From: Lachnospiraceae bacterium UBA3774
Lineage (GTDB): Bacteria > Bacillota > Clostridia > Lachnospirales > Lachnospiraceae
DNA length: 7,555 nucleotides
NCBI GenBank assembly: GCA_002369255.1
Contig: DFFO01000042.1
Coordinates: 1 to 7,555 of the forward strand
Direction: 5' to 3'
The notes beneath the pieces are model-generated. The model did not search any database and was not told where the DNA came from. It was given only the letters and a program-made list of their open reading frames with translations. The position numbers and the translations under genes were made by a program. This document shows positions 1 through 5,970 of the stretch, piece by piece (the first letter of the stretch is position 1; each line of letters starts with the position of its first letter).

Positions 1-413
1 AGAACTACGACGGCGACGTTATGTCCGACATGCTTGCTACCGCTTACGGTTCGCTTGCAATGATGACTTCCGTACTTGTTTCTCCTTCCGGAAAATACGA
101 GTATGAGGCCGCTCACGGAACCGTTCAGCGTCACTACTACAAGCACCTCAAAGGCGAAGAGACCTCTACGAACTCCGTAGCCACCATCTTTGCATGGTCC
201 GGCGCTCTTCGCAAACGCGGCGAGCTTGACGGAATCAAAGAGCTTCAGGACTTCGCCGACAAGCTTGAAAAGGCCACTCTTGACACCATCGAGGCCGGAA
301 ACATGACAGGCGACCTTGCACTCATCACCACGATGGACAAATCAAAAGTCAAAAAGCTCAATTCTCTTGACTTTATCAAAGCCATCCGCGCTACTCTTGA
401 GGCGGCTCTGTAA
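1..413 (+). CDS. icd: NADP-dependent isocitrate dehydrogenase, C-terminal part (5' end outside window)
   Basis: Oxidatively decarboxylates isocitrate to 2-oxoglutarate with reduction of NADP+, in the cytoplasm. The visible reading frame starts at base 3 and gives the last 136 residues of a protein usually about 400 long. The stretch AAHGTVQRHYYKH followed by KGEETSTNS and IFAWSGALRKRGELD matches the conserved C-terminal half of the eukaryote-like homodimeric IDH family. In that family the Arg and His after HGTV (here codons at 129-134) contact the 2'-phosphate of NADP+, which supports NADP rather than NAD use. The C-terminal IEAGNMTGDLA helix is also typical. The TAA stop at 411-413 is followed by a strong terminator, so icd is probably not co-transcribed with the next gene. 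In anaerobes with an incomplete TCA cycle this enzyme mainly supplies 2-oxoglutarate for glutamate. Only the 5' end is missing; no damage is visible. Confidence 0.95.
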   Translation, partial: NYDGDVMSDMLATAYGSLAMMTSVLVSPSGKYEYEAAHGTVQRHYYKHLKGEETSTNSVATIFAWSGALRKRGELDGIKELQDFADKLEKATLDTIEAGNMTGDLALITTMDKSKVKKLNSLDFIKAIRATLEAAL

Positions 414-431
414 TTTTCACAAATTCTTTCG

Positions 432-460
432 GAGGGTCGGAAATCCGACCCTCTTTTTTT
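432..460 (+). terminator. Intrinsic terminator of icd
   Basis: A perfect 9-bp inverted repeat, GAGGGTCGG (432-440) and CCGACCCTC (445-453), encloses the tetraloop AAAT and is followed directly by seven T residues (454-460). It starts 18 bases after the icd stop, so it should end the icd transcript before the aminotransferase operon. Confidence 0.93.
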
Positions 461-479
461 ATAAAAACCCTCTCGGGTA

Positions 480-508
480 TTGTAAAAAAGCGAAAAAAAT
501 GGTAATGT
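480..508 (+). promoter_or_regulatory. Weak candidate promoter for the aminotransferase operon
   Basis: TTGTAA (480-485) and TAATGT (503-508) are separated by 17 bases and lie between the icd terminator and the ATG at 551. The -35 matches the sigma-A consensus at 4 of 6 positions but the -10 at only 3 of 6. A promoter is expected here because the upstream terminator is strong. The exact position is uncertain in this A/T-rich stretch. Confidence 0.3.
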
Positions 509-550
509 TTACGGTATGTTTTTGATAAAACGGAAGTACGGAGAAATAAT

Positions 551-1771
551 ATGAGAAAAATTGAAAAATCCGACAAAATGCAGCTTGTTCGCAGCGATAT
601 CAGAGGCCCGGTCTATGAGAAATCTCTTGAAATGATAAAGGCCGGTATCAGTATTACCAGACTTAACACCGGAAATCCGGCGACCTTCGGCTTTGGAATG
701 CCCGACAGCGTCAGAAAAGCGCTTACCGAAGGTATGGACCGCGCCGTTGCTTATTGCGACGCACGCGGAATGGTGGAAGCGCGGACGGCGATCAGGGATT
801 ATCATATTTCGCGCGGCATAACCGGCATTACCGAGGATGACGTTTTTATCGGAAACGGCGTGAGCGAATTGGCCACGATGATAGCTAACAGCGTACTTTC
901 GGCCGGAGACGAATTTCTCGTTCCATGCCCGAACTACAGTCTTTGGACAAACGCCGCACATCTTGCAATGGCAAAGCCCGTTTTTTATATGTGCGACGAA
1001 AAAGCAGGCTGGATCCCGGACGTAGCGGATATGGAAAAGAAAGTGACGGACCGCACAAAAGCAGTCCTGCTCATAAATCCGAACAACCCTACCGGGCAGG
1101 TATATCCTCCCGAGGCAGTAAAGGAAGTGATAGAGTTTGCACGCAGACACGAGCTGCTCATCATTTCGGACGAAATATATGACAGACTGATCTTCGATAA
1201 TGCACCGATGCAGTCCACTGCAAAGCTTGCCCCCGATATGCCCGTTATTACGCTCAACGGACTTTCAAAATCACATATCATCTGCGGCTTCAGATGCGGA
1301 TGGGCTGTTGTGAGCGGACCTAAGGAACTTACCTGCGATATCAGGGAATGTATCGGAAAACTCGCCGCGATGCGCCTTTGCGGAAACGCGCTTACGCAGC
1401 TTGTTATTCCGGCTGCGCTCAAAGACCATGAGAGCACGGATGAAATGATGCTTCCCGGCGGAAGACTTTACGAGCAGAGAAAAGCGGCCATCGAGGAGAT
1501 GGACAGGCTTGCCGACGAAGGTCTGATATCATACCACAAGCCTATGGCGGCATTTTACGTATTCCCGAAGGTGTCGGACAAGATCGTTATAAAAGACGAC
1601 ATCAAAATGGCGTTTGATCTCCTTGAGTCAAAGCACATCCTCATCGTAGGCGGAACGGGATTTAGCTGGCCAAAGGCCGATCATTTCAGACTCATTCTTC
1701 TTCCTGAAGTAGCTGAGCTTCGCAAGGCCATTTGCGATATAGGAGACTTCTTTAGAGGCTATTGCCAATAA
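551..1771 (+). CDS. alaA: AlaA-like glutamate-pyruvate (alanine) aminotransferase
   Basis: Class I/II (fold type I) PLP-dependent aminotransferase, 406 residues. It resembles Escherichia coli AlaA (405 residues) from end to end, beginning with IEKSDKM...SDIRGPV, which aligns with the E. coli N-terminus and supports this ATG. The expected role is reversible transfer of the amino group between glutamate and pyruvate, giving alanine and 2-oxoglutarate in the cytoplasm. Visible motifs: NTGNP (39-43), INPNNPTG (175-182), SDEIY (206-210) with Asp207 for the pyridine nitrogen, Schiff-base Lys240 in NGLSK, Arg248 in GFRCGW for the PLP phosphate, and Arg380 in HFRLILLP for the substrate carboxylate. 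MRLCGN and PGGRLYEQR are also AlaA-like. GGAG at 540-543 lies 7 bases before the ATG. It is first in an operon with citXG (7-base gap) and a yggS homolog. Family and fold are certain; alanine specificity is inferred from similarity, and another 2-oxo acid substrate is possible. Confidence 0.92.
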   Translation: MRKIEKSDKMQLVRSDIRGPVYEKSLEMIKAGISITRLNTGNPATFGFGMPDSVRKALTEGMDRAVAYCDARGMVEARTAIRDYHISRGITGITEDDVFIGNGVSELATMIANSVLSAGDEFLVPCPNYSLWTNAAHLAMAKPVFYMCDEKAGWIPDVADMEKKVTDRTKAVLLINPNNPTGQVYPPEAVKEVIEFARRHELLIISDEIYDRLIFDNAPMQSTAKLAPDMPVITLNGLSKSHIICGFRCGWAVVSGPKELTCDIRECIGKLAAMRLCGNALTQLVIPAALKDHESTDEMMLPGGRLYEQRKAAIEEMDRLADEGLISYHKPMAAFYVFPKVSDKIVIKDDIKMAFDLLESKHILIVGGTGFSWPKADHFRLILLPEVAELRKAICDIGDFFRGYCQ

Positions 1772-1778
1772 TCAGCAC

Positions 1779-3161
1779 ATGAGAGAATTATGGACCACCG
1801 GTCACAAAGTTGAACTGCCTGAAATGCTTGACGGCAGAGAAAGCAGGGCAAGGCTCCAGAAACAGATTCTGGAGTTTTGCCCTGATTGTTCGTTGATATG
1901 CTTTACAATGAATATCGCGGGCCCTATAAAGACTAACGCGCTGATCGGCAGGGCGTTTTTCATTGGTTGCGCGGCTATAGAAGACGTGCTTTCGCGGGCG
2001 GGGATTTCGGCCGAAAGGCAGATACGCGAGCTGCCCTACGGGAATGAGGCTTATTACGTTGTTTCCGAAAAAGAGCAAAGCGCAGAGGACCTAAAGCGGC
2101 TCACAATCCTTGTAGAGGAAGAACACGATCTTGGTCGGTTATTCGATATAGATATTATCAAAAAAGACGGAAACAAGGTGTCAAGAAGCGATGTGGGACT
2201 GTCCGAAAGGCGCTGTTTGATCTGTGGAAAAAAAGCCGCACAGTGCGCAAGTACGAGGGCTCACACGGTTTCGGAGCTAAAGCGCGTCACGGAGGAAATG
2301 ATTTTCGATCACCTGCGTTTCGAAATGGGACCGGAGACGGTCTGCGATATGGCCTTTGTTTCAATGATGAATGAGGTGGCCGTTACGCCAAAACCCGGTC
2401 TTGTGGATCTGTCAAACAACGGAGCTCACACGGATATGACGCCGGCGCTGTTTGAAAAAAGCGCAGGCGCAATAAAAGACTATTTCGGAGAATGCTTTTC
2501 TCAGGGAAGAGAGCTCGCTGCGGGGCGCGTCCCGTCCGGGTCGGTGCTTGGGGCCATCAGACCGCGCGGAGTTTTGGCAGAAGAAAGTATGCTTAAAGCG
2601 ACGCAGGGAGTAAATACGCATAAAGGCGCGATTTTTTCACTTGGGATCATCTGTGCCGCATGGGGATATGCCGGCGGTTTTGATATCGAAAGAATACTAA
2701 AAACAGCGGGAGAGATCGCCGCCCCGATAGCCCACGAAGAGGGGCTTCGAGGCATAGCGGGAGGCGCAAGAACGCAGGCTGCGTCAGGTTTTGCGGCCAT
2801 AAGAGATGTTTCGCTCCCTGCTTTTGAGCTTGCGATAAAACGCGGCCTTGGAGTAAATGCCGCCGGCGTGTTTGCCCTGCTTGGACTTATCGGCGGCATT
2901 ACGGATACAAATATGATCCACAGGGGCGGAAAGACCCTGGCCGCAAAAGCGGGAGAGCTTGTCGGAAAGTTTTTTCGCAGCATGAAGGAAAAACTTGAAA
3001 ATCCGGATCTTGCCGACAAAAATGCTCTTGAAGACGAACTGCTTTTAAAAGCGTCTGAATTTGACGGATTTTTTATCGAAAACAATCTATCTCCAGGCGG
3101 AAGCGCGGATCTTTTGATGCTGACGCTGTTTTGCCGGATGATAAAGGATATCGGAGAATAA
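1779..3161 (+). CDS. citXG: Fused CitX-CitG: citrate lyase apo-ACP transferase and triphosphoribosyl-dephospho-CoA synthase
   Basis: A 460-residue two-domain protein for making and attaching the citrate lyase prosthetic group. Residues 1 to about 170 are CitX-like: VELPEMLDGRESR (11-23), NIAGPIK (45-51), LGRLFDIDII (118-127) and RRCLICGKKAAQCA (144-157), with Arg160 and His162 after it. This domain transfers phosphoribosyl-dephospho-CoA to the acyl carrier subunit CitD. Residues about 175-460 are CitG-like: VTPKPGLVD (202-210), NNGAHTDM (213-220), GVNTHKGAIFSLG (277-289), GGITDTN (372-378) and SPGGSADLL (438-446). This domain builds triphosphoribosyl-dephospho-CoA from ATP and dephospho-CoA. 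Stand-alone CitX is about 180 and CitG about 290 residues, so both look complete; such fusions are known in other bacteria. The ATG lies 7 bases after the alaA stop without a well-placed Shine-Dalgarno (AGAGG at 1754-1758 is 20 bases away), suggesting translational coupling. No citDEF genes occur in the window. Confidence 0.93.
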   Translation: MRELWTTGHKVELPEMLDGRESRARLQKQILEFCPDCSLICFTMNIAGPIKTNALIGRAFFIGCAAIEDVLSRAGISAERQIRELPYGNEAYYVVSEKEQSAEDLKRLTILVEEEHDLGRLFDIDIIKKDGNKVSRSDVGLSERRCLICGKKAAQCASTRAHTVSELKRVTEEMIFDHLRFEMGPETVCDMAFVSMMNEVAVTPKPGLVDLSNNGAHTDMTPALFEKSAGAIKDYFGECFSQGRELAAGRVPSGSVLGAIRPRGVLAEESMLKATQGVNTHKGAIFSLGIICAAWGYAGGFDIERILKTAGEIAAPIAHEEGLRGIAGGARTQAASGFAAIRDVSLPAFELAIKRGLGVNAAGVFALLGLIGGITDTNMIHRGGKTLAAKAGELVGKFFRSMKEKLENPDLADKNALEDELLLKASEFDGFFIENNLSPGGSADLLMLTLFCRMIKDIGE

Positions 3162-3162
3162 T

Positions 3163-3882
3163 ATGGTAACGGAAAATTATGCAAAAATAGAAGAACGTGT
3201 AGAAGCGGCCTGCAAAAGAGCAGGCAGAGAGCGAAAAAGCGTTACGGTGATCGCCGTCAGCAAGACAAAGCCCGATGAAATGGTAGTGGAGCTTGCGGGC
3301 GCGGGGGTAAAGGATTTTGGCGAAAACAAGCCGCAGGAGCTGAAAAGAAAGCACGACGGGATACTCTCTACGCAAGACGCAGACGGAAATATCACTACGC
3401 CTCTTAAATGGCATATGATAGGAAACCTTCAGACCAACAAGGTCAAAATGGTCGTCGGCAGAGCCTGTCTTATCCATTCCGTGCAGAGTATTCATCTTGC
3501 ACAGGCCATTTCGGATCAGGCCCGGAAGAGCGGGTTAATCGTTCCGATACTTATTGAAATAAATATTGCTGACGAAGAAACCAAATATGGCGCAAACGCA
3601 AGTGAAACAGAGGCTTTGGTAAGATCTGCGGCAGCGCTTCCGGGGCTTAAAGTAATGGGCCTTATGGCAATCGCTCCGCCGGTAGAAGATCCTGAGGACA
3701 ACAGAAAATACTTCAGGCGGCTTCGTGAAATGAGAGATGAGCTGCGAAGCAAAAACATTGAAAACGCGCCTATGACGGAGCTTTCAATGGGTATGACCGG
3801 GGATTTTGAAGTGGCCGTTGAAGAGGGCGCTACGTATATCAGAGTCGGAACGGCGATTTTCGGTGAGCGGACGTATGCCTAA
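3163..3882 (+). CDS. yggS: YggS/PROSC-family pyridoxal phosphate homeostasis protein (PLPBP)
   Basis: A 239-residue protein of the conserved PLP-binding family that buffers PLP and keeps vitamin B6 and amino/keto acid pools balanced; it is a single-domain TIM barrel related to bacterial alanine racemase and not known as an enzyme. The PLP lysine is Lys34 in AVSKTKP, equivalent to Lys36 of E. coli YggS. Other family marks: FGEN (52-55), WHMIGNLQTNK (83-93), EINIADEETKYG (132-143), GLMAI (166-170), LSMGMTGDFE (207-216) and RVGTAIFGER (227-236), where the Ser, Met-Thr-Gly and Gly-Thr groups hold the PLP phosphate. Residues about 66-80 are slightly longer than in many homologs. The ATG is one base after the citXG stop, with GGAG (3153-3156) inside the citXG 3' end at 6-base spacing, so it is the third gene of the alaA operon. 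Placement beside a PLP-dependent aminotransferase fits its role. Confidence 0.95.
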   Translation: MVTENYAKIEERVEAACKRAGRERKSVTVIAVSKTKPDEMVVELAGAGVKDFGENKPQELKRKHDGILSTQDADGNITTPLKWHMIGNLQTNKVKMVVGRACLIHSVQSIHLAQAISDQARKSGLIVPILIEINIADEETKYGANASETEALVRSAAALPGLKVMGLMAIAPPVEDPEDNRKYFRRLREMRDELRSKNIENAPMTELSMGMTGDFEVAVEEGATYIRVGTAIFGERTYA

Positions 3883-3931
3883 AATGTTAATAAAATAACG
3901 AAAGTCTTTTGATATATTCCAAAAAAAATGC

Positions 3932-3960
3932 TTGCACTTAATTTAATTAAATGCTATCTT
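3932..3960 (+). promoter_or_regulatory. Extended -10 promoter of the Lrp/AsnC gene, with AT-rich palindrome
   Basis: TTGCAC (3932-3937) and TATCTT (3955-3960) are 17 bases apart, and TGC precedes the -10 as an extended -10 element. Transcription would start near 3967, leaving a leader of about 50 bases before the ATG at 4018. The spacer holds the perfect 12-base palindrome ATTTAATTAAAT (3941-3952), overlapping the extended -10 bases. A dimeric regulator bound there would block RNA polymerase, so autoregulation by the encoded Lrp-type protein is plausible. Confidence 0.6.
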
Positions 3961-4017
3961 ATAGGACGGTTGTTTTATTATTTTTACTAAAAAGGTAATT
4001 AACCAAGAGGTATTATT

Positions 4018-4458
4018 ATGGACAAAGTTGATAAAATGTTGGTGAAACTCCTTCAGGAGAATGCAAGATACTCGCTTAAGCAACTTTCGGAGCAGGTTTA
4101 TCTTTCTTCCCCGGCTGTTGCTTCCCGTATCAGCAAGCTTGAAGAGAGCGGCATTATCACCGGATATCACGCAGCCGTCAGCTCTGACAAGCTCGGCTAC
4201 CACATCAGCGCTTTCATCAGTATTTCGATGGCGCCGAAGAAAAAACAGGAGTTTTTGCCGTTTATTCAAAAACGTCCGAACGTCCTGGAGTGTTGTATCG
4301 TTTCCGGCGATAATACTATGATCGTAAAAGCGATATTTGCCTCGACGCCGGATCTCGAAAGCTTCATTTCCGAGATTCAGCGCTACGGACACACGCAGAC
4401 GCAGATAGTGCTTTCCGAGCCTATTCCGTACCGCAGCGTTTCGGCCTCGATGGAATAA
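4018..4458 (+). CDS. Lrp/AsnC-family transcriptional regulator
   Basis: A 146-residue DNA-binding regulator of normal size for the family. Residues 1-50 form the AsnC-type winged helix-turn-helix: MDKVDKMLVKLLQENARYSLKQLSEQVYLSSPAVASRI, where the SSPAVASRISKLEESGIITGY part is the recognition helix and wing. Residues about 60-140 are the RAM (ligand-binding and oligomerisation) domain, with the strand-loop VSGDNTMIVKAIFAS (95-109) typical of its effector site. Such proteins assemble as dimers to octamers that wrap DNA and often sense amino acids; the ligand cannot be read from the sequence. AGAGG (4006-4010) lies 7 bases before the ATG. The gene has its own promoter and terminator, so it appears monocistronic. 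Its position just after the alaA operon makes amino acid metabolism a reasonable guess for its targets, but nothing in the sequence proves it. Confidence 0.95.
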   Translation: MDKVDKMLVKLLQENARYSLKQLSEQVYLSSPAVASRISKLEESGIITGYHAAVSSDKLGYHISAFISISMAPKKKQEFLPFIQKRPNVLECCIVSGDNTMIVKAIFASTPDLESFISEIQRYGHTQTQIVLSEPIPYRSVSASME

Positions 4459-4460
4459 CA

Positions 4461-4489
4461 AAAAAACTGCCCGCCCGGGCAGTTTTTTT
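4461..4489. terminator. Bidirectional intrinsic terminator between convergent genes
   Basis: The inverted repeat CTGCCC (4467-4472) and GGGCAG (4477-4482) with loop GCCC is flanked by six A on the left (4461-4466) and seven T on the right (4483-4489). It therefore gives a hairpin plus U-tract on both strands. It ends the Lrp/AsnC transcript on the plus strand and the DUF5662 transcript on the minus strand. The minus-strand stop codon (4488-4490) falls inside the T-tract. Confidence 0.93.
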
Positions 4490-5042
4490 AATGCTTTTTG
4501 CCTTTCAGATAATAGTCTTTGATATATCTTAGGGCGGTATCTTCACCTTTTTTCCAATTCAGCGTCAGCAGATATTCAAGCTCTTTTGCCGTTTCCGGGT
4601 GCATCAGAACGGTTTCTTTTACCCGAAGAAAATAATCGAGCGGCATTTTGTCGTTATAATTATCCGCGTTGTAGATGTGGGAGGCCGCGAGTCTGTCGCA
4701 GAACATTTCGGCTACGTATCTGCGGGGCATCTTTATGGGGCCTACGGTTCCCGGAGGCGCGCCGTTTATATGATCGTTCCAGTATTCGTAATGATGGCGG
4801 TTGCGCCCTTTGTGATGCAGCCAGGCTTTCGAAAAACCGTTTTCGTCACGCTCCTGCGCGTTCGGAGACCTGGTCCCCTGATAATATTTCACGCCTGGAA
4901 TAAATTCGGTCGGGGAATACTTTGACAGGTCGTGCATAAGCCCCTGTCTGTAAAGCCCTATTTTAAAGCAGTATCTGCAGACCAGATTTCTGTGGGCCGT
5001 GATGGTTTTAAAATGTGAAACAAGATTATTTATATAATTCAT
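4488..5042 (-). CDS. DUF5662-family protein, function unknown
   Basis: A 184-residue protein matching, as far as I recognise it, the Firmicutes family DUF5662; no function is established. It is soluble, with no signal peptide or membrane segment. The marks are HFKTITAHRNLV (10-21), GLMHDLSKYSPTEF (34-47), YYQGTRSPN (53-61), WLHHKGRNRHHYEYW (74-88), KMPRRYVAEMFCDRLAAS (104-121), and MHPETAKELEYLL near the C-terminus. His37-Asp38, His76-His77, His83-His84 and Asp116 recall the metal-binding pattern of HD-type phosphohydrolases, so metal-dependent hydrolysis is a guess only. The frame stays open upstream to a TTG at 5076-5078, but that TTG is part of the predicted -35 element. The ATG at 5040-5042 is therefore the better start, and homology in my recollection also begins near MNYINNLVSHFKTI. 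There is no Shine-Dalgarno before it; the mRNA is probably leaderless. Confidence 0.85.
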   Translation of the reverse strand: MNYINNLVSHFKTITAHRNLVCRYCFKIGLYRQGLMHDLSKYSPTEFIPGVKYYQGTRSPNAQERDENGFSKAWLHHKGRNRHHYEYWNDHINGAPPGTVGPIKMPRRYVAEMFCDRLAASHIYNADNYNDKMPLDYFLRVKETVLMHPETAKELEYLLTLNWKKGEDTALRYIKDYYLKGKKH

Positions 5043-5049
5043 AGCAGAA

Positions 5050-5078
5050 AATATAGCACAAAGAAAAAGCCAATTCAA
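5050..5078 (-). promoter_or_regulatory. Promoter of the DUF5662 gene, predicting a leaderless mRNA
   Basis: On the minus strand TTGAAT (5078-5073) and TATATT (5055-5050) are exactly 17 bases apart, and TGC precedes the -10 as an extended -10 element. Only the seven bases TTCTGCT separate the -10 from the ATG at 5042. The usual start point would therefore be the base just before, or the first base of, the start codon. This agrees with the lack of a ribosome binding site. Confidence 0.6.
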
Positions 5079-5098
5079 GCTAAAGGAGCACCATATGG

Positions 5099-5197
5099 AT
5101 GCGTTTTGGAACTAATCGCAGCCGCGCAAGATTGTTTAAACCGGCCAAATATGATAAGATAAAAAGGCGTTTTTGCCAAGCGCAGTACGGGGTTTGA
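5099..5197 (+). CDS. Candidate small basic protein, 32 residues, unknown
   Basis: An open frame of 32 codons, beginning MRFGTNRSRARLFKPAKYDK and ending IKRRFCQAQYGV before a TGA. It has ten Arg/Lys and one acidic residue, so it would be strongly basic. It has no family I recognise and no signal or membrane segment. AAAGGAG (5082-5088), one of the best Shine-Dalgarno sequences in the window, lies 10 bases before its ATG. The same site could instead serve the ATG at 5095, which reads only MDAFWN before a stop. The stop is 45 bases before the next gene, so the two could be co-transcribed. A TATAAT at 5033-5038 could be the -10, but it has no convincing -35. This may be a real small protein, a leader peptide, or chance. 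The strong ribosome binding site in an otherwise unexplained gap is the main argument for it. Confidence 0.35.
   Translation: MRFGTNRSRARLFKPAKYDKIKRRFCQAQYGV
5132..5160 (+). promoter_or_regulatory. Candidate promoter for the TIM-barrel gene
   Basis: TTGTTT (5132-5137) and TAAGAT (5155-5160), 17 bases apart, match the sigma-A consensus at 3 and 4 of 6 positions. A start near 5167 would give a leader of about 75 bases before the ATG at 5243. It lies inside the candidate small ORF, so the two calls compete. It is the best match I found in the spacer for this gene. Confidence 0.3.
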
Positions 5198-5242
5198 AGA
5201 AAAAAGCAGGCTGCGGTGTTTTGCATATGAAAGGAAGATCTT

Positions 5243-5917
5243 ATGAGCGAGCGAAAACAGACAGCGCCCGAAGTGGAAAGCAGGCTGCGCCACAGTATTT
5301 TAAAAATGCCTGAAGAGATCCAAAAAGCCAGCGGTATCGTAATCTATGGCAGATGTATCAAATCTCTTGTATTTACCACTGATCTGGCCATTATCCGAAA
5401 CTGCGACGCCGACGCGGTCTTTGCGGTTTATCCTTTTACTCCGCAGCAGGCTATCAGCGACGCGATCATCAAGGCTGCATATATTCCGGTTTTTTGCGGT
5501 GTCGGCGGCGGAACGACCAAAGGTCTTCGCACGGTGGGACTTGCAAAAGACGTTGAATCACAGGGCGCCATGGCCGTCGTCTTAAACTCGCCTATCTCAA
5601 ACCTGAATCTGATGGCGGTTTCAAGATCAGTAGATATTCCGGTCGTGATCACAGTAATAAACGAAGAGACCGATATAGCCAAGAGGATCGAAGCCGGAGC
5701 CTCGATCATCAACGTGGCCGCGGCGGCCGATACTCCGTCGGTCGTCCGAAAAATACGGAGCGACTTTCCGGATATACCTATTATCGCGTCCGGCGGCAAT
5801 ACGGAAGAAAACATCAAAAAAACCATTCAGGCCGGAGCCAATGCCATAACGTATACCCCTCCGGCGGCGAAGGAACTGTTCCGGGAGCTTATGGTCAAAT
5901 ACAGAAAAGATGATTAG
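5243..5917 (+). CDS. TIM-barrel phosphate-binding protein of unknown function
   Basis: A 224-residue soluble alpha/beta-barrel protein. Homologs in Clostridia are, as I recall, labelled only hydrolase or beta/alpha barrel protein, and I know of no demonstrated reaction. Alternating strands and helices are visible, with strands near GIVIYG (31-36), AVFAVYPF (58-65), IPVFCGVGGG (81-90), AMAVVLNSP (109-117), IPVVITVI (132-139), ASIINVAA (153-160), IPIIASGG (178-185) and NAITYTPP (200-207). The late ASGGNTEEN and GANAITYTPP segments resemble the phosphate-binding end of ribulose-phosphate-binding barrels such as KDPG aldolase, NanE and thiamine phosphate synthase. A phosphorylated substrate is therefore likely, but which one is unknown. 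AAGGA (5231-5235) lies 7 bases before the ATG. The dut gene follows after 53 bases with no terminator between, so the two may share a transcript. No obvious defect is seen. Confidence 0.82.
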   Translation: MSERKQTAPEVESRLRHSILKMPEEIQKASGIVIYGRCIKSLVFTTDLAIIRNCDADAVFAVYPFTPQQAISDAIIKAAYIPVFCGVGGGTTKGLRTVGLAKDVESQGAMAVVLNSPISNLNLMAVSRSVDIPVVITVINEETDIAKRIEAGASIINVAAAADTPSVVRKIRSDFPDIPIIASGGNTEENIKKTIQAGANAITYTPPAAKELFRELMVKYRKDD

Positions 5918-5970
5918 CTTAAAATACGTTTTTTTGATAAAATATATATAAAGGAAAAAAGGGGATCGGC

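Noticed and set aside
509..1150. 213-codon open frame on the minus strand, antisense to the aminotransferase
   Set aside because: It is the shadow of a clearly conserved gene on the other strand, with no family resemblance or ribosome site.
2501..3184. 227-codon minus-strand open frame across citXG
   Set aside because: Its Ser/Pro/Ala-rich composition is typical of a reverse-complement shadow; the plus strand encodes a conserved CitG domain.
5033..5038. Perfect TATAAT on the plus strand as a promoter for the small ORF
   Set aside because: No acceptable -35 lies 16-18 bases upstream and there is no extended -10; it falls inside the DUF5662 coding start, so I mention it only as a possibility.
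5076..5078. TTG as an upstream start of the DUF5662 gene
   Set aside because: The TTG lies in the predicted -35 box, has no ribosome site, and the extra 12 residues look unrelated to the family start.
5117..5215. CGCAGCC (5117-5123) complementary to GGCTGCG (5209-5215), with another CGCAG at 5181-5185, as a leader riboswitch or attenuator
   Set aside because: Short arms, an 85-base loop, no T-run and no known riboswitch pattern; chance pairing is likely.
5920..5970. Promoter or terminator between the TIM-barrel gene and dut
   Set aside because: The AT-rich stretch holds several -10-like hexamers but no paired -35, and the T-run at 5929-5935 has no hairpin before it.
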